64,000 nt of DNA from Mesorhizobium shangrilense (GTDB taxonomy: Bacteria; Pseudomonadota; Alphaproteobacteria; Rhizobiales; Rhizobiaceae). Of this stretch, positions 8,160-16,497 are shown piece after piece; position 1 is the first letter of the stretch, and every line of letters starts with the position of its first letter. The notes below the pieces were generated by a model. It worked only from the letters and a program-made list of their open reading frames with translations. It made no database searches and was not told where the DNA came from. The DNA lies in contig NZ_JAQGPN010000004.1 of assembly GCF_028826155.1 (NCBI RefSeq), positions 62,001-126,000 on the forward strand. The letters are read 5' to 3'. Made by a program: the position numbers and the translations under genes.

Positions 8160-9536
8160 TCAGACGCCGGCGAGAGCGTCGTTCAGGACGGCCGTGTCCG
8201 GCAATTCCGGCAGGCGCAGAAGCAATGCGGCGAGCCGTTGGGCCCGGTCGGCGCCGAACGCTGGCCCCGCCAGCGCGGCGCAGGCGTGGAACTTTTCCAG
8301 AAGATCGTCCCGGTTCATGCGCCGGTCTTCCTGCCACGCCGCCTTGGAACGTCTGGCGCTGAGCACTCGTCCATCGCGCAGGCTGACCTCGACGCGCGCC
8401 TCCCACTTGCCTTTCAGCGCAGGGTCGAGATTGACCGTGATGGCATCGGCCGCCGTGCGGGAGGCGGGGTCCAATGTGCGCTCCGGCGCCAGGTCCGCCA
8501 GCGAGAAGTTTTCGCGCGCGTGGATGGTGGAGAGGCAGTAGGACAGGTTGAACTGCGCATCCACCTCGGGATTGGCGCCCGGGCGGAAGGGGCGGCCGAC
8601 CATGTCGACGACGAATTTCGAGCCGTGGACGGCGATCTGCGCCACATCGTCGGGTGCGAAACCGTTTTGCAGCTGGAGGTCGCGCAGCGCGTCCATCGCG
8701 GGCTGCGCCATGCCGCAGACCGGATAGCGCTTGAAGCACACATTGTCGATTTCGTAGCGACCGTTCAACGGCGCGTTCAGCGGGGCAGGATCGTAGTCGC
8801 CGCCCTCATAGAGGCGATAGTAGCCATACTTGCCCTCGAGCGGACGGGTCGCGCCCGTGACGCCGGCCTGCGCCAGCCAGGCCGCGCGCACGCCGGCTTC
8901 GGCCACAAGGCCCGGCTGCATGCGTTTCACCAGGCCGCCGTCCTCGATGCATTGCTGGTTGCCGCTGGCCTGGGCGTAGGACAGGCCCATGGCGCGGGCG
9001 ATGCCCTCGGCATCCAGGCCGAGGAGCCGGCCCGCCACCGCCGCAGCCCCGAAGCCGGCCACCACAGCGCTCGGGTTCCAGCCGCGGAAGCCCGCGCTTC
9101 CGGTATAGCTGCCCGTCGCCCGCGCGAGGCGGCAGATCACCTCGGTCCCGGCGATGATCGCGGTCAGGATCTCGCGGCCGGTCAGGTCAGGCCGCGTTGC
9201 CGCAACGGCAAGGGCGGCCGGCACGACGACGATGCCGGAGTGAACCGGAAGGGAATCGTGCAGGTCGTCATATTCCAGCGCGTGCGCGGTGGACGAATTC
9301 ACCAATGTTGCAGCGGGCGCGGACAGGCGCTGTCCCGTGGCCCAGACCGGCGCCACGCCGCTCGCCATGCCGTCCATGACCGTGCGCAACTCGGGAATGC
9401 CGGGCGCATGCACCCCGGCAAGGGCGGATCCCACGGTATCCAACGCCAGGTGCGCGGCCGCGCCGAGGGTGGCTTCGGGGATCTCGTCGGGGTCGAGGCC
9501 CCGGACAAGGCGCGCGAGGGCAAGTGTGGCGTCCAA
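8160..9536 (-). CDS. MmgE/PrpD-family protein (2-methylcitrate dehydratase/cis-aconitate decarboxylase fold)
   Basis: The 458-residue protein has the family hallmarks: HALEYDDLHDSLPVHSG near residues 84-100, the GYDIA-like stretch AIIAGTEVICRLAR, and an FKRYPVCGMAQPAMDAL segment. Members dehydrate 2-methylcitrate, decarboxylate cis-aconitate or act on iminodisuccinate. It lies between the TctC binding protein and the divergent SDR protein, and near TcuAB, which suggests a tricarboxylic acid substrate. The exact reaction cannot be read from the sequence. Confidence 0.85.
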   Translation of the reverse strand: MDATLALARLVRGLDPDEIPEATLGAAAHLALDTVGSALAGVHAPGIPELRTVMDGMASGVAPVWATGQRLSAPAATLVNSSTAHALEYDDLHDSLPVHSGIVVVPAALAVAATRPDLTGREILTAIIAGTEVICRLARATGSYTGSAGFRGWNPSAVVAGFGAAAVAGRLLGLDAEGIARAMGLSYAQASGNQQCIEDGGLVKRMQPGLVAEAGVRAAWLAQAGVTGATRPLEGKYGYYRLYEGGDYDPAPLNAPLNGRYEIDNVCFKRYPVCGMAQPAMDALRDLQLQNGFAPDDVAQIAVHGSKFVVDMVGRPFRPGANPEVDAQFNLSYCLSTIHARENFSLADLAPERTLDPASRTAADAITVNLDPALKGKWEARVEVSLRDGRVLSARRSKAAWQEDRRMNRDDLLEKFHACAALAGPAFGADRAQRLAALLLRLPELPDTAVLNDALAGV

Positions 9537-9590
9537 GATTGTTTCTCCTGCGGGTAACGACGGGGCCGGCGTGCGCCGGCCCCGCGAAGA

Positions 9591-10550
9591 TCATTTGGCG
9601 AGGTTGAACTTTTCGACTAGCGCCTGCATCTCCTTGGTCATCGCCCCGATCAGCTCGGCCGAGCGGGCGCTATCGTGGAAGACCGGCGGCGCGCCGCCTT
9701 CGTGCATTTCCTTCTGGTAGTCGGCGTTTTCGCTGACCTTGGCGCAGACGTCGGTCCAGTAGGACATGACTTCAGGCGCGGTGCCGGGCGGGGCGGCAAG
9801 GGCGCGGTAGCGCTCGGACACGATGTCGATGCCCAGTTCCTGGAAGGTCGGTACGTCGGGAATGGTCGGATCGCGCTCGGCGGCCGCGATGGCAAGCGTG
9901 CGCATTTTGCCCTTCTGGGCCACCGCGAAGATGGCGCCGGCGACCATCATGTCGGTCGTTCCGGCCAGCGTCCCCTGCAGCGCCTGCGAGCCGCCCGTGA
10001 AGGGCACCTGGGTGAACTTCACGCCTGCCTTGTCCTCGATGAGGAGGGTGGTCATGAAATCTGCGCCGAGCGTGCCGGTGTTGGCGGCCTTGACCTTCTC
10101 GGGGTTGGCCTTGGCGTGGTCGAGCAGATCCTGCAGCGTCTTGTGAGGGCTGTCCTCGCGCACCAGGAGAACGTCGGGCACCGCTGCGAAGATGCAGATG
10201 TGCTGGAACTGATCCAGCTTGTAGCCGGTGGCCGACGGCTTGGTCAGCACCGGGATCACGTTGAACGGAGGCGTCTCCAGCGTCAGCACGTAGCCGTCGG
10301 GCGTGGCGCGAACGAATTCGGCCCACCCGATGGTGCCTCCCCCACCCGGCTTGTTGACCACGACGACCGGCTGTCCCGCCAGTTTCTCGGCATATTTGCC
10401 GAAGGTGCGCATCGAGGTGTCGGCGCCGCCGCCCGGATCGAACGGCACGATCACCTCGATGGGGCGTTCGGGATAGTCCGCTCGGGCGGCAGTCGCGGCG
10501 GCCAGCGCGGCAATGCCGGCCAGCAGCACTGGGTGCAATCTGAAAGTCAT
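9591..10550 (-). CDS. tctC: TctC/Bug-family tricarboxylate-binding protein
   Basis: The start is the ATG at 10550, preceded by GGAGGAAGAGA; upstream in-frame codons would only lengthen the N-terminus. The 319-residue protein has a Sec signal peptide (MTFRLHPVLLAGIAALAAA, cleavage after ARA) and the Bug signature YPERPIEVIVPFDPGGGAD with NKPGGGG. It is the periplasmic component of a tripartite tricarboxylate transporter. Its membrane partner is probably the fused TctA-TctB encoded at 14355. The two promoters share a motif, which supports the pairing. Confidence 0.87.
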   Translation of the reverse strand: MTFRLHPVLLAGIAALAAATAARADYPERPIEVIVPFDPGGGADTSMRTFGKYAEKLAGQPVVVVNKPGGGGTIGWAEFVRATPDGYVLTLETPPFNVIPVLTKPSATGYKLDQFQHICIFAAVPDVLLVREDSPHKTLQDLLDHAKANPEKVKAANTGTLGADFMTTLLIEDKAGVKFTQVPFTGGSQALQGTLAGTTDMMVAGAIFAVAQKGKMRTLAIAAAERDPTIPDVPTFQELGIDIVSERYRALAAPPGTAPEVMSYWTDVCAKVSENADYQKEMHEGGAPPVFHDSARSAELIGAMTKEMQALVEKFNLAK

Positions 10551-10670
10551 TCTCTTCCTCCTCCGTTGGATGGTGGCGCTGGGCTGCCTGCCCTTCGCAC
10601 AGTCCTGCGACGCTCCGTGGCGCTTCTTCGGACGCCACTTCACAAATGCGGCCTTATCGCCCTTCGCATA

Positions 10671-10725
10671 TCAGCCGATATCCCATTTATTGATCCGCAA
10701 TAGCACGATAATTGGGAGATGTGAA
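10671..10725 (-). promoter_or_regulatory. Promoter of the tctC operon with overlapping operator (site 1 of 3)
   Basis: On the minus strand, TTCACA (10725-10720), a 17-base spacer and TATTGC (10702-10697) form a sigma70-like promoter. Nine bases further on comes AATGGGATATCGGCTGA (10687-10671), which matches 14 of 17 bases of the site at 10909. The element would lie about at the transcription start, a position suited to repression. The leader to the ATG at 10550 is about 135 bases. Confidence 0.55.
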
Positions 10726-10871
10726 GACGACTCTTGGCTTGCTGGTCGCCGGTGGCACAATGGGGCAGCATCTTCTGGAGCATCCGCCGCGCTGGCCGGC
10801 TTTCTCAGCGAAAATGCATTCGCGATGCGCGCGTTGAAGGCTCCGATCGCAGAAAAGCGCTCGAATCTTTC

Positions 10872-10925
10872 TTGACAATCTCAATAGTGGCACTCATACG
10901 ATCCAATAAATGGGAAATGCGCTGA
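10872..10925 (+). promoter_or_regulatory. Promoter of the NIPSNAP operon with overlapping operator (site 2 of 3)
   Basis: TTGACA (10872-10877), 17 bases and CATACG (10895-10900) are followed eight bases later by AATGGGAAATGCGCTGA (10909-10925). The promoter-to-motif geometry is almost the same as in the divergent tctC promoter. The shared core including upstream bases is CAATAAATGGGA. A common regulator, most simply the IclR protein encoded at 13148, is inferred. Confidence 0.6.
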
Positions 10926-10979
10926 TGATCGTTCATCGCTCGCGCATCCCCAGGGCTTCATTCCCAAGAAGGGCTGCAG

Positions 10980-11294
10980 ATGATCGTCGAAGAGCGCATT
11001 TATACCGTTCGGGCCACCATGACGGGGGCCTTCCTCAAGATCGTGGAGTCGGGCGGCTACGCCATCCAGTCCGAGCATCTGGGCAAGCCCTTCGGCTACT
11101 TCTCGACGGAGTTCGGGCCGCTGAACCAGATCGTCCACATGTGGCGCTACACCGACATGGAGGACCGGGCGCGGCGTCGGGCGGCGCTCGTCGCCGATCC
11201 GCGCTGGGCCCCGATCCGCGACCAGCTGTCGGCGCTGATTGTCAGCCAGGAGAACAAGCTGCTGATTCCGGCAAAGTTCGCGCCGGTGAACTGA
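10980..11294 (+). CDS. NIPSNAP-family small protein
   Basis: The 104-residue protein opens MIVEERIYTVR and contains the family pattern with a FGYFSTEFGPLNQIVHMW segment, as in NIPSNAP/dimeric alpha-beta barrel proteins. Bacterial members are about 100-110 residues, so it is full length. These proteins often accompany catabolic operons, but the biochemical role is unsettled. It is the first gene of the plus-strand operon, behind the promoter at 10872. Confidence 0.82.
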   Translation: MIVEERIYTVRATMTGAFLKIVESGGYAIQSEHLGKPFGYFSTEFGPLNQIVHMWRYTDMEDRARRRAALVADPRWAPIRDQLSALIVSQENKLLIPAKFAPVN

Positions 11295-11333
11295 CCGAAA
11301 CGGCCGCAATACCAGATAGAGTGGAGGAAAGCG

Positions 11334-12200
11334 GTGGAGACCGTAGCATTTTTCGGACTTGGCAACATGGGCGAGCCGATGGTCGCCAATCTCCTGGCCA
11401 AGGGGTTCGCAGTGCACATCGTGCAGCACCGTAGGCCAGACGCGGTGGAGCGCCTGCGCGGCGCGGGAGCCAAGGTGTTCCCCGACGCCGCTGCGGCGGC
11501 GCAGGGCGTGAAGCTGGTCATCCTCGCGCTTCCCGGGTCTGCCGAGTCGGAGGCGCTGCTGACTGGTCCCGGTGGACTGATCGAGGCGTTGCCGCACGGG
11601 GCGGTGGTGGTTGATTGCTCGACCGGCGAGCCGCCGGTAACGCGGCGGCAGGCAAAACTGCTGTCCGGGAAGGGCATCGGGCTGGTCGACGCCGGGCTGA
11701 CCCGCGGCGTCGCCGGGGCGAAGCAGGGCAAGCTGGCCTATTTCATGGGCGGGACCGAGGCCGACATGGCCAAGGCGAAGCCAGCGCTGGACGCCATGGG
11801 CGACACCTTCTTCCATATGGGGCCGGTCGGTTCCGGGCACGAAGCCAAGAACCTGTCCAACGCGCTGAGCTATGCGACGGTCGCGCTGGCCTGCGAGACG
11901 CTGATCCTGGGGCGCAGCCTGGGCCTCGATCCAGCTCGCCTGCAGGAGGCGCTGATGGCGGGAGCCGGCAGCAAGGCGCTTGAAGCCTACGGCCCGCGCA
12001 TCGTCAGCGGCGACTATGCGCCGGTCCGCGTGTCGATCGGCAATGCCTGCGCGCATCTCCAAACGACGGAGCACATCGTGCCCGAGGGCCTGGGCCTGAA
12101 GCTTCTACCGCAGGCGCTGCAATCCTATCGGCGGGCCGACGGCCAGGGGCTGGGCGGACAGGACATCTCGGCAATTGCCGAGCTCTGGCCCCGGAGCTGA
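11334..12200 (+). CDS. 3-hydroxyisobutyrate-dehydrogenase-family oxidoreductase
   Basis: The 288-residue protein begins at a GTG preceded by GGAGG. It has the Rossmann motif GLGNMGEPM near residues 8-16, a substrate-binding GLTRGVAGAKQGKL segment near 121-134, and the catalytic Lys in GHEAKNLSN near 165-173. The family oxidises beta-hydroxyacids with NAD(P) to semialdehydes or keto acids. The next gene starts 9 bases after its stop. In this locus the substrate would be a hydroxy acid derived from the imported carboxylate, which is inference. Confidence 0.85.
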   Translation: METVAFFGLGNMGEPMVANLLAKGFAVHIVQHRRPDAVERLRGAGAKVFPDAAAAAQGVKLVILALPGSAESEALLTGPGGLIEALPHGAVVVDCSTGEPPVTRRQAKLLSGKGIGLVDAGLTRGVAGAKQGKLAYFMGGTEADMAKAKPALDAMGDTFFHMGPVGSGHEAKNLSNALSYATVALACETLILGRSLGLDPARLQEALMAGAGSKALEAYGPRIVSGDYAPVRVSIGNACAHLQTTEHIVPEGLGLKLLPQALQSYRRADGQGLGGQDISAIAELWPRS

Positions 12201-12209
12201 GGCGCGGAC

Positions 12210-13046
12210 ATGGCCGTGATCGACTTCCGCCTGCGCCCGCCGGTCGGGGGCTACCTGGACATGCTGATGTATGCCAACGCCCCTCGTCGCGACCGGGCGA
12301 CGCGGATGCACGGGATGGAGCCCGCTCCATCGGCCAGCAAGCAGTCGATCGACCTGCTGCTGGCAGACATGGACCGGGCCGGGGTGACGCTTGGCGTCAT
12401 GGTCGGTCGCTCCTCGCGGGTCTACGGCTCGGTGTCGAACGAGGACCTCAAGCGGATCGCGGCGGACTATCCGGGGTGGTTCCTCGGCATCCCGGCGCTG
12501 GACCTGTCCGACTGGCGCGCGGCGCGGCGCCAGGTCGATCAGGCCGTGTCCGACGGCTTCCGCGCGATCGGCATGGAGCCGGGCGCGGCCGAGCAGCCAC
12601 TTCATACGGACGACCGTCGCCTCTATCCGCTTTACGCCCGCATCGAGGAGGCCGGCTTGCCGGTGGTGCTGATGGCCGGCGGCGGGGCAGGGCCGGACCT
12701 TTCCTATACCGATCCGGTGCATGTCGACCGCGTGGCGGCCGATTTCCCCGATCTGCGAATCGTTATCACCCATGGCGGTTGGCCCTGGGTGCACCAGATC
12801 CTGCACGTCGCCTATCGTCGCCCGAACGTCTACCTGTCGCCCGACCAGTACATGGTCAACATGCCGGGGATGGCGGACTGGATCAGCGCGGCCGACGGCT
12901 TCCTTGCGGACCGGCTGATCTACGGAAGTTCGTATCCATTCCTGCCCGTCGACGCCTGCGCTGACTGGTTCCGCGCTCTGCCGATCCGGCCTGAGAACAT
13001 GCGTCGTGTGATGCACGACAACGCCGCGCGCCTTCTCGGATTGTAA
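12210..13046 (+). CDS. Amidohydrolase-2-family TIM-barrel hydrolase/decarboxylase
   Basis: The 278-residue protein resembles the ACMSD/PDC-type amidohydrolases. It has an N-terminal VIDFRLRPP in place of the usual DxHxH, a central VITHGGWPWVHQIL, and a C-terminal LIYGSSYPFLP where GSDYP is usual. The changes at the first metal site and the SDYP aspartate position leave metal binding uncertain. Family members decarboxylate or hydrolyse small carboxylates and lactones. It ends its operon; a 24-bp palindromic terminator follows three bases after the gene. Confidence 0.8.
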   Translation: MAVIDFRLRPPVGGYLDMLMYANAPRRDRATRMHGMEPAPSASKQSIDLLLADMDRAGVTLGVMVGRSSRVYGSVSNEDLKRIAADYPGWFLGIPALDLSDWRAARRQVDQAVSDGFRAIGMEPGAAEQPLHTDDRRLYPLYARIEEAGLPVVLMAGGGAGPDLSYTDPVHVDRVAADFPDLRIVITHGGWPWVHQILHVAYRRPNVYLSPDQYMVNMPGMADWISAADGFLADRLIYGSSYPFLPVDACADWFRALPIRPENMRRVMHDNAARLLGL

Positions 13047-13048
13047 CA

Positions 13049-13072
13049 GCAACCCCCGCATGCGGGGGTTGC
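13049..13072. terminator. Palindromic intrinsic terminator
   Basis: A perfect 24-bp palindrome, with half-site GCAACCCCCGCA at 13049-13060, follows the amidohydrolase stop. It folds into a strong GC stem with short flanking T-rich sequence, separating this operon from the IclR gene. Confidence 0.7.
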
Positions 13073-13147
13073 CCATCGCATGGCAAATGGTGTGTTGTCT
13101 GGCGCGATTGCCCCCCGGGGCGCTGCATGAAACGGAGCGACGGAACG

Positions 13148-14056
13148 ATGGCCCGGAAAGCGAAACCGGCTGATGGAGGAGATGCGAACGCGCTCATGGC
13201 GGCCGATCCCGAGTCGGCAACGGGCGAACTCTTCGCACCCAGCCCACATGACGGCCCGCTGGACCGGCGAGAGTTCGGCTCGGCCCTCGGGCGGGCGCTC
13301 GACATGCTGGAAACCGTACTGGAAACCGATGGTTCGCTGGGCATGCAGGAGATCTGCACCCGTCTCGACCTGCCCCGGCAGTCGGCGCACCGCATCCTCA
13401 ACCAGTTGCTCGACCTGAAGCTTCTGCAGCGCCATGTGGCGCGAGAGCAATTCACCATCGGCCCGCGGCTGAAGGTCCTGTCGTTGAAGGCCAGTTTCAG
13501 TTCGCATCGCACCGGGCCTTGGCATGTGCTGTTGCAGGATCTCGCCATGAAGACCCGCGAGACCTGCCACCTCGGCATCCTCGATCAGGACAGGGTCCTC
13601 CTGATCGACCGCATCGAATCGGAATTCGCGCTGCGGGTGAACTCGGAAATCGGCCGCCGGCTGGAGCCGCATTCCTCGTCGATCGGAAAGCTGCTGATGG
13701 CGCACCTGCCCAGGGCGCGCCGGCAGGCCTTGCTGCAGAACGCCATGCCGCTCAAGCAGTACACGCCCTACACGCTGACCGATCTCGACGCGCTGGAAAA
13801 AGACTTCACCCAGATCCGCCGCCGTGGGTTCTCCTATTCCGACCAGGGCACGATGCTGGGCATGTTCAGCCTTGCCGCCCCCGTCAAGGACGCGCAGGGG
13901 CGGGTCATGGCCGGCGTGGGTGTGCAGGCCCCCTTCGTTCGCACCACGCTCGAACGCGGGCTCGAAGAGTTTGCTCCGACCCTGATGGACTGCGCCGCCC
14001 GCATGTCCGCCCTCCTGCAGCAGGAAGAAGCCGAAGCGGCCGCCAAACCGGTTTGA
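13148..14056 (+). CDS. IclR-family transcriptional regulator
   Basis: I chose the ATG at 13148 because GGAG (13134-13137) lies at a suitable distance; 13127 is an alternative. The 302-residue protein has a 30-40 residue acidic leader, a winged helix-turn-helix (ALDMLETVLE, then IC..LDLPRQSAHRILNQLL), and an IclR effector domain ending in the FAPTLMD region. It sits amid the tricarboxylate genes and is monocistronic, with a terminator on each side. Motifs shared by three promoters around it (10681, 10909, 14168) make it the likely local regulator. Confidence 0.87.
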   Translation: MARKAKPADGGDANALMAADPESATGELFAPSPHDGPLDRREFGSALGRALDMLETVLETDGSLGMQEICTRLDLPRQSAHRILNQLLDLKLLQRHVAREQFTIGPRLKVLSLKASFSSHRTGPWHVLLQDLAMKTRETCHLGILDQDRVLLIDRIESEFALRVNSEIGRRLEPHSSSIGKLLMAHLPRARRQALLQNAMPLKQYTPYTLTDLDALEKDFTQIRRRGFSYSDQGTMLGMFSLAAPVKDAQGRVMAGVGVQAPFVRTTLERGLEEFAPTLMDCAARMSALLQQEEAEAAAKPV

Positions 14057-14079
14057 TCCCGCCGTTTGGCGATCGCGAC

Positions 14080-14103
14080 GCCCGGTCCTTGGCCGGGCTT
14101 TCA
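14080..14103 (+). terminator. Intrinsic terminator after the IclR gene
   Basis: GCCCGG (14080-14085) and CCGGGC (14093-14098) form a six-pair stem with a seven-base loop, followed by TTTC. It lies 24 bases after the IclR stop. Confidence 0.6.
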
Positions 14104-14130
14104 GGTGCAAGTATGCGTCGCCTATAAGTA

Positions 14131-14184
14131 TTATATTTCCCGAAATAAGAATTGAATATTTGCGCAAAATGGGAAATGCGAATA
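14131..14184 (+). promoter_or_regulatory. AT-rich promoter of the tctAB fusion gene with operator (site 3 of 3)
   Basis: An AT-rich island in an otherwise GC-rich sequence holds TTATAT (14131-14136), 17 bases and GAATAT (14154-14159), a weak promoter by comparison with the consensus. AATGGGAAATGCG at 14168-14180 is identical over 13 bases to the site at 10909. An additional inverted arm ATTTCCC (14135-14141) faces GGGAAAT (14171-14177). The leader to the ATG at 14355 is about 180 bases. Confidence 0.5.
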
Positions 14185-14354
14185 ATATCCGTGTGAAGGG
14201 CTTGGAGGAGACGAACCGATCCACCCGACAAATGGTTCGCGACAGGCTGGGCCAGATCCAGCCTCAACGGAGGGGAGCCGGCGCCCGGCTGACGCGCTGA
14301 CGTAGGGCGGTTGCCTTGCGCGGCGGCAGGCGGGGAGCGCAGGCAGAAGACAAC

Positions 14355-16343
14355 ATGATCGATGCATTGCTTGAGGGATTGGCTGCGAACCTGCAGCTGA
14401 CGAGCCTGACCGTGGTGCTGATCGGCACGCTGGCCGGAACGATCATCGGGGCATTGCCCGGACTTTCGGCGGTCAGCGGCGTGGCGCTGCTTTTGCCCTT
14501 CACCTTCACCATGGAGCCGGCCCAGGGCCTGATCATGCTCGCCTCGGTCTACATGGCCGCGGAATATGGGGGGTCGATCTCGGCCATCCTGATCAACACG
14601 CCCGGCACGTCAGGCGCGGCCTGTACGGTGCTGGACGGCTATCAGCTGACCCGCCAAGGCAAGGCGCGGCAGGCGCTGTATCTGTCGCTGTTCGCCGGCA
14701 CCGTGGGCGGCCTGATCGGTGCGCTGGTGCTGATCTTCTTCACGCCCGCCCTCGCCGAAGCGTCTCTGCTGCTTGGTCCGCCCGAGATCTTCTGGATCGC
14801 GGTGGCGGGGCTGGCGCTGGTGGCAAGCTTGTCGGCAGGGCACGTGGTCAAGGGTCTGATCGGCGTGCTGATCGGCATCGGCATCACGCTGATCGGCCAG
14901 GATTTCACCACCGGCGAGATGCGCTATACCTTCGGCGATTACCGGCTGGCCGGCGGGATTCCGCTGGTGCCGATCCTCCTGGGGCTTTTCGCGGTCTCCA
15001 GCATCCTTGCCCTTCTCGAGCAGCCGAACCGCCCGGTGGCTCCGCTACCGCCTTCGCCGAATGCGCTGCGCGAGGCCTTGACGGCGATGCTGGGCATGAA
15101 ACGGCTGACGGCCATCAGCGGCGTGATTGGCACCCTGGTCGGCATCCTTCCCGGCGCTGGCGCCTCGGTCAGCGCCTTTGTCGCCTACGCCCAGGCCAAG
15201 CGCATGTCGAAACGCCCCGAGCAGTTCGGCAAGGGCAGCTATGAAGGCGTCGTCGCGCCGGAGTCGGCCAACAACGCAGTGGTTGGCGGATCGATGGTGC
15301 CGCTGCTTGCGCTTGGCATCCCGGGGTCGGGTTCGGCAGCCGTGATGTTCGGCGCGCTGACCGTGCATGGCATCATCCCCGGCCCGCGGCTGTTCACCGA
15401 ACGGGCCGACATAGTGAACGCATTCTCGGTCGGCCTCCTCTTCTCGGTGCTGGCGATGCTGATCCTCGGCCTGCTGACCATCCGCTGGTCCAGCCTGATC
15501 GTGAGGGCGCCCCGCAAGGCCATGATTCCGGGCGTGCTGATGCTGTCGGTCGTGGGCACTTATGGACTGTCGAACAATCTGCTCGACGTCTACGTCCTGC
15601 TGATCGCCGGCTTTCTGGGCTACTTCTTCGAAAAGCTGCATGTCGCGCCCGTCACCATCGCGCTGGGCGCCGTGCTGGGCCGCATCATGGAGGGCAGCTT
15701 CCAGCAGGCGGTCATCGTCGGCCGGGTCGAGTCCGGTTCGACGCTGATGTATTTCCTGTCGCGACCGATCTCCCTGGCGCTGATGGCGCTGGCGCTCTTC
15801 GTGCTGGTCTCGGGCGTGGCGCAGGCGCTGCGCAGCCGCAAGGCTGATGAAGGCGAGGTCGTGGCAGCCGGCCCGGACCGGGGGCCATCGGGACGCCAGC
15901 TGAACCTCGCGCTCGGCGCGGTGATCGTGGCGCTTGGCGTTGCCGTGCTGGCAGGGGCTACCGAATTCTCCGCGCAGTCCGGACTGTTCCCGCGGATCGT
16001 CGGCGTGGCGCTTGCGATTTGTGGCGCTGTCCAGCTGGCGACGGCCTTTCGTCCCGGCGAAGTTTCGGCGCAGGAGAAGCCTTTCGCCGAAGTGCCCTGG
16101 GTCCTTGCCGTCAGCATCGCGGCTGGTTGCGTGCTGGTGGCCTATGCGACCCCGCGGCTTGGCTACTACGAAGCCGCCTTCGTGTTCGTCGGCTTGGTCT
16201 ACTGGGCGCTCTCGACGGGCGTCGCTTCGCGCCTGCACCGCATCGGCGCAAGCGTGGCGTTCGCCGCCGCCTTCGTCGCGCTGCTCTACATGGTCTTCGG
16301 GCTGGTGCTGCGGATACCCACGCCGCCGGGCCTGCTTCTGTGA
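14355..16343 (+). CDS. Fused TctA-TctB tricarboxylate transporter membrane protein
   Basis: The 662-residue protein joins two subunits that are normally separate. Residues about 1-495 are TctA: GTLAGTIIGALPGLSAVSG, the GGSISAILINTPGT loop and VVGGSMVPLLALGIPGSG are signatures of the large permease. After a charged linker (near residues 495-515), residues about 515-662 are TctB: the first segment LNLALGAVIVALGVAVLAGA leads into the SGLFPRIVG motif. With TctC (9591) it would form a complete Na+- or H+-coupled tricarboxylate importer. The start at 14355 follows GCAGAAGACAAC, a weak ribosome binding site. Confidence 0.87.
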   Translation: MIDALLEGLAANLQLTSLTVVLIGTLAGTIIGALPGLSAVSGVALLLPFTFTMEPAQGLIMLASVYMAAEYGGSISAILINTPGTSGAACTVLDGYQLTRQGKARQALYLSLFAGTVGGLIGALVLIFFTPALAEASLLLGPPEIFWIAVAGLALVASLSAGHVVKGLIGVLIGIGITLIGQDFTTGEMRYTFGDYRLAGGIPLVPILLGLFAVSSILALLEQPNRPVAPLPPSPNALREALTAMLGMKRLTAISGVIGTLVGILPGAGASVSAFVAYAQAKRMSKRPEQFGKGSYEGVVAPESANNAVVGGSMVPLLALGIPGSGSAAVMFGALTVHGIIPGPRLFTERADIVNAFSVGLLFSVLAMLILGLLTIRWSSLIVRAPRKAMIPGVLMLSVVGTYGLSNNLLDVYVLLIAGFLGYFFEKLHVAPVTIALGAVLGRIMEGSFQQAVIVGRVESGSTLMYFLSRPISLALMALALFVLVSGVAQALRSRKADEGEVVAAGPDRGPSGRQLNLALGAVIVALGVAVLAGATEFSAQSGLFPRIVGVALAICGAVQLATAFRPGEVSAQEKPFAEVPWVLAVSIAAGCVLVAYATPRLGYYEAAFVFVGLVYWALSTGVASRLHRIGASVAFAAAFVALLYMVFGLVLRIPTPPGLLL

Positions 16344-16497
16344 CCGGTCGGAGGCCGGCGGCCCCATCCCGCTCCCGGCTTCGAAACAGATAGCGATCGG
16401 CATTGCCCGATCATTCCAGTCGCGGTTTCTGGGCGCCGTTTCACGCCGGAGCCCGCCCGCCAATCAACGCACACATCTTTTTGGAAGGAGCCGTCGG

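Larger units (their letters stand above)
10551..10979. other. Intergenic region between divergent operons
   Basis: This 429-bp gap holds the two divergent promoters and two operator copies annotated separately (10671-10725 and 10872-10925). The stretch between them (about 10726-10871) shows no coding signal I recognise. Open frames here lack ribosome binding sites and family resemblance. Confidence 0.6.

Noticed and set aside
15045..16463. Long minus-strand open frame antisense to the TctA-TctB gene
   Set aside because: It is rich in Arg, His, Gln and Asp, lacks family motifs, and mirrors a clear transporter gene. Such shadows are expected in GC-rich sequence.
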